64,000 nucleotides of DNA from Belliella calami. Lineage in GTDB: Bacteria; Bacteroidota; Bacteroidia; Cytophagales; Cyclobacteriaceae. A program made the position numbers and the translations under genes. The notes under the pieces are model-generated. The model made no database searches and was not told the origin of the DNA. It was given only the letters and a program-made list of their open reading frames with translations. Every line of letters starts with the position of its first letter. The first letter of the stretch is position 1. Below, in pieces: positions 63,030 through 64,000 of the stretch. The stretch is taken from contig NZ_JAKZGS010000003.1 in NCBI RefSeq assembly GCF_022549695.1, positions 1 to 64,000 of the forward strand, read 5' to 3'.

Positions 63030-64000
63030 TCAATCGACCTTCTCGAAAATCCTCCTAAAGCTACAAGCTTCAGCCAATCTTTCCTGAAGTTCAGAGATAG
63101 TCACCCTTTCCTGTTCTGTGGTGTCTCTATGCCTGATCGTAACTGTGTTGTCTTCCAAAGTTTGATGATCCACAGCGATACAATATGGAGTTCCTATCAG
63201 ATCTTGACGTGTGTAGCGCTTACCGATAGATCCAGAATCTTCATAAATGATATTGAAATCATATTTCAACGCATCGAAAATTTCTTTCCCTTTTTCAGGC
63301 AATCCATCCTTTTTGGTCAAAGGAAGAATAGCTGCTTTTACAGGTGCGATAGCTGGATGGAATTTCAGGTAGGTTCTTTTCTTACCCTCCACTTCTTCAT
63401 CTACAAAAGCATTGCACAAAGTCATCAAAAACAATCTATCTGCTCCAATAGAAGTCTCGATCACATAAGGAATGTAATTCTGATTGATTTCTGGATCAAA
63501 GTACTGTTGCTTTTTCTTTGAGAATTCCTGATGGCTCTTCAAATCAAAATCTGTTCTTGAGTGAATCCCTTCTACTTCTTTGAACCCAAACGGGAATTGG
63601 TACTCCAAATCCATTGCTGCATTAGCATAGTGAGCCAACTTCTCGTGGTCATGTCTTCTTAATTTCTCTTGAGGAATGCCCAAGGCTAAATGCCATTTCA
63701 TTCTTGTATCAGCCCATTGCTTGTACCACTCCAGTTCTGAGCCCGGTCTTACAAAGAATTGCATCTCCATTTGTTCAAATTCCCTCATTCTGAAAATAAA
63801 CTGACGGGCTACGATTTCATTTCTGAAAGCCTTACCTATCTGTGCAATTCCAAATGGAACCTTCATTCTCGCTGTCTTTTGGACATTGAGGAAATTGACA
63901 AAAATTCCCTGTGCTGTCTCAGGTCTCAAGTAGATGGTAGAAGAATCTTCTGCCACAGATCCTACTTGGGTTGAAAACATCAGGTTGAACTGGCGTACAT
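63030..64000 (-). CDS. glyQS: Glycyl-tRNA synthetase, alpha2 type, C-terminal part (gene cut by the window edge)
   Basis: The visible 323 codons are the C-terminal part of a class II glycyl-tRNA synthetase of the homodimeric type found in eukaryotes, archaea and many bacteria. Seen are the FNLMF start of the catalytic core, RPETAQGIFVNFLN, class II motif 2 around FRNEIVARQFIFRMREFEQME, motif 3 in SIGADRLFLMTL and the C-terminal anticodon-binding domain (AILPLTKKDGLPE onwards). The reading frame remains open to base 64000, so the N-terminus lies outside. It charges glycine onto tRNA-Gly; one such tRNA gene is at 254. Confidence 0.96.
   Translation of the reverse strand, partial: VRQFNLMFSTQVGSVAEDSSTIYLRPETAQGIFVNFLNVQKTARMKVPFGIAQIGKAFRNEIVARQFIFRMREFEQMEMQFFVRPGSELEWYKQWADTRMKWHLALGIPQEKLRRHDHEKLAHYANAAMDLEYQFPFGFKEVEGIHSRTDFDLKSHQEFSKKKQQYFDPEINQNYIPYVIETSIGADRLFLMTLCNAFVDEEVEGKKRTYLKFHPAIAPVKAAILPLTKKDGLPEKGKEIFDALKYDFNIIYEDSGSIGKRYTRQDLIGTPYCIAVDHQTLEDNTVTIRHRDTTEQERVTISELQERLAEACSFRRIFEKVD

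Overview
The window is a 64 kb chromosomal segment of a low-GC Bacteroidota, most likely order Cytophagales and probably family Cyclobacteriaceae. This is judged from protein families and promoter style, not from a database search. Supporting signs are promoters with a Bacteroidota-type -7 box (TAnnTTTG), no strong Shine-Dalgarno sequences, an alpha2-type glycyl-tRNA synthetase, BatD, DUF4212/VC_2705-type symporter genes, a CcmE with Cys in place of the heme-binding His, and rRNA-independent tRNA clusters. There is no prophage, CRISPR array or intact insertion sequence. Gene content is mostly core metabolism, broken by a few accessory patches.

Layout. 1-8.8 kb: two tRNA genes, a PAS-LuxR regulator, mutS, a SpoU-type rRNA/tRNA methyltransferase, and the cytochrome c maturation genes ccmC-ccmD-ccmE-ccmF (minus strand). 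9-13.6 kb: a large SWIM/SNF2 helicase sits between ccmC and ccmB. 13.6-16.3 kb: a small accessory patch with the 'mobile mystery' pair (HTH protein A and Fic protein B) behind an 11-bp inverted repeat, then VOC, membrane and DUF2200 proteins. 16.6-20.7 kb: a CheB-CheR-PAS-histidine kinase fusion and a gene-free stretch with dispersed repeats. 20.7-24.5 kb: metK and a putative zinc-homeostasis operon (OB-fold-like lipoprotein/secreted protein, CobW GTPase, small protein), whose promoter is overlapped by a 21-bp palindrome. 24.7-29.5 kb: MscS channel and a type III polyketide synthase / methyltransferase / UbiA prenyltransferase / FAD oxidoreductase cluster. 29.6-37.8 kb: two large zinc proteases, a Fur-family regulator, fasciclin protein and RlmH. 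37.9-40.1 kb: five tandem copies of a ~340-bp non-coding palindromic unit, followed by copies of a second dispersed repeat. 40.2-48.3 kb: guaB, a batD-aroC-symporter operon, queG, ruvB. 48.4-50.3 kb: ApbE and a His-rich ZIP transporter. 50.4-62.7 kb: an acetate-utilisation region (transposase-derived zinc-ribbon/HTH protein, outer-membrane barrel, DUF4212 + cation/acetate symporter, symporter-fused histidine kinase, lone receiver protein, acs, cNMP/CBS/nucleotidyltransferase protein, DnaQ-like exonuclease). The window ends inside the glycyl-tRNA synthetase gene.

How the genes work together. The acetate region combines import, activation (Acs) and sensing (SSS-histidine kinase) and resembles the CrbS/ActP/Acs arrangement of proteobacteria, but with a receiver that has no DNA-binding domain. 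The CobW GTPase, the Fur-family regulator and the ZIP transporter are three separate loci consistent with zinc control. The polyketide cluster recalls the Streptomyces srsABC phenolic-lipid pathway with an added prenyltransferase. The least explained structure is the tandem palindromic array at 37893-39611.
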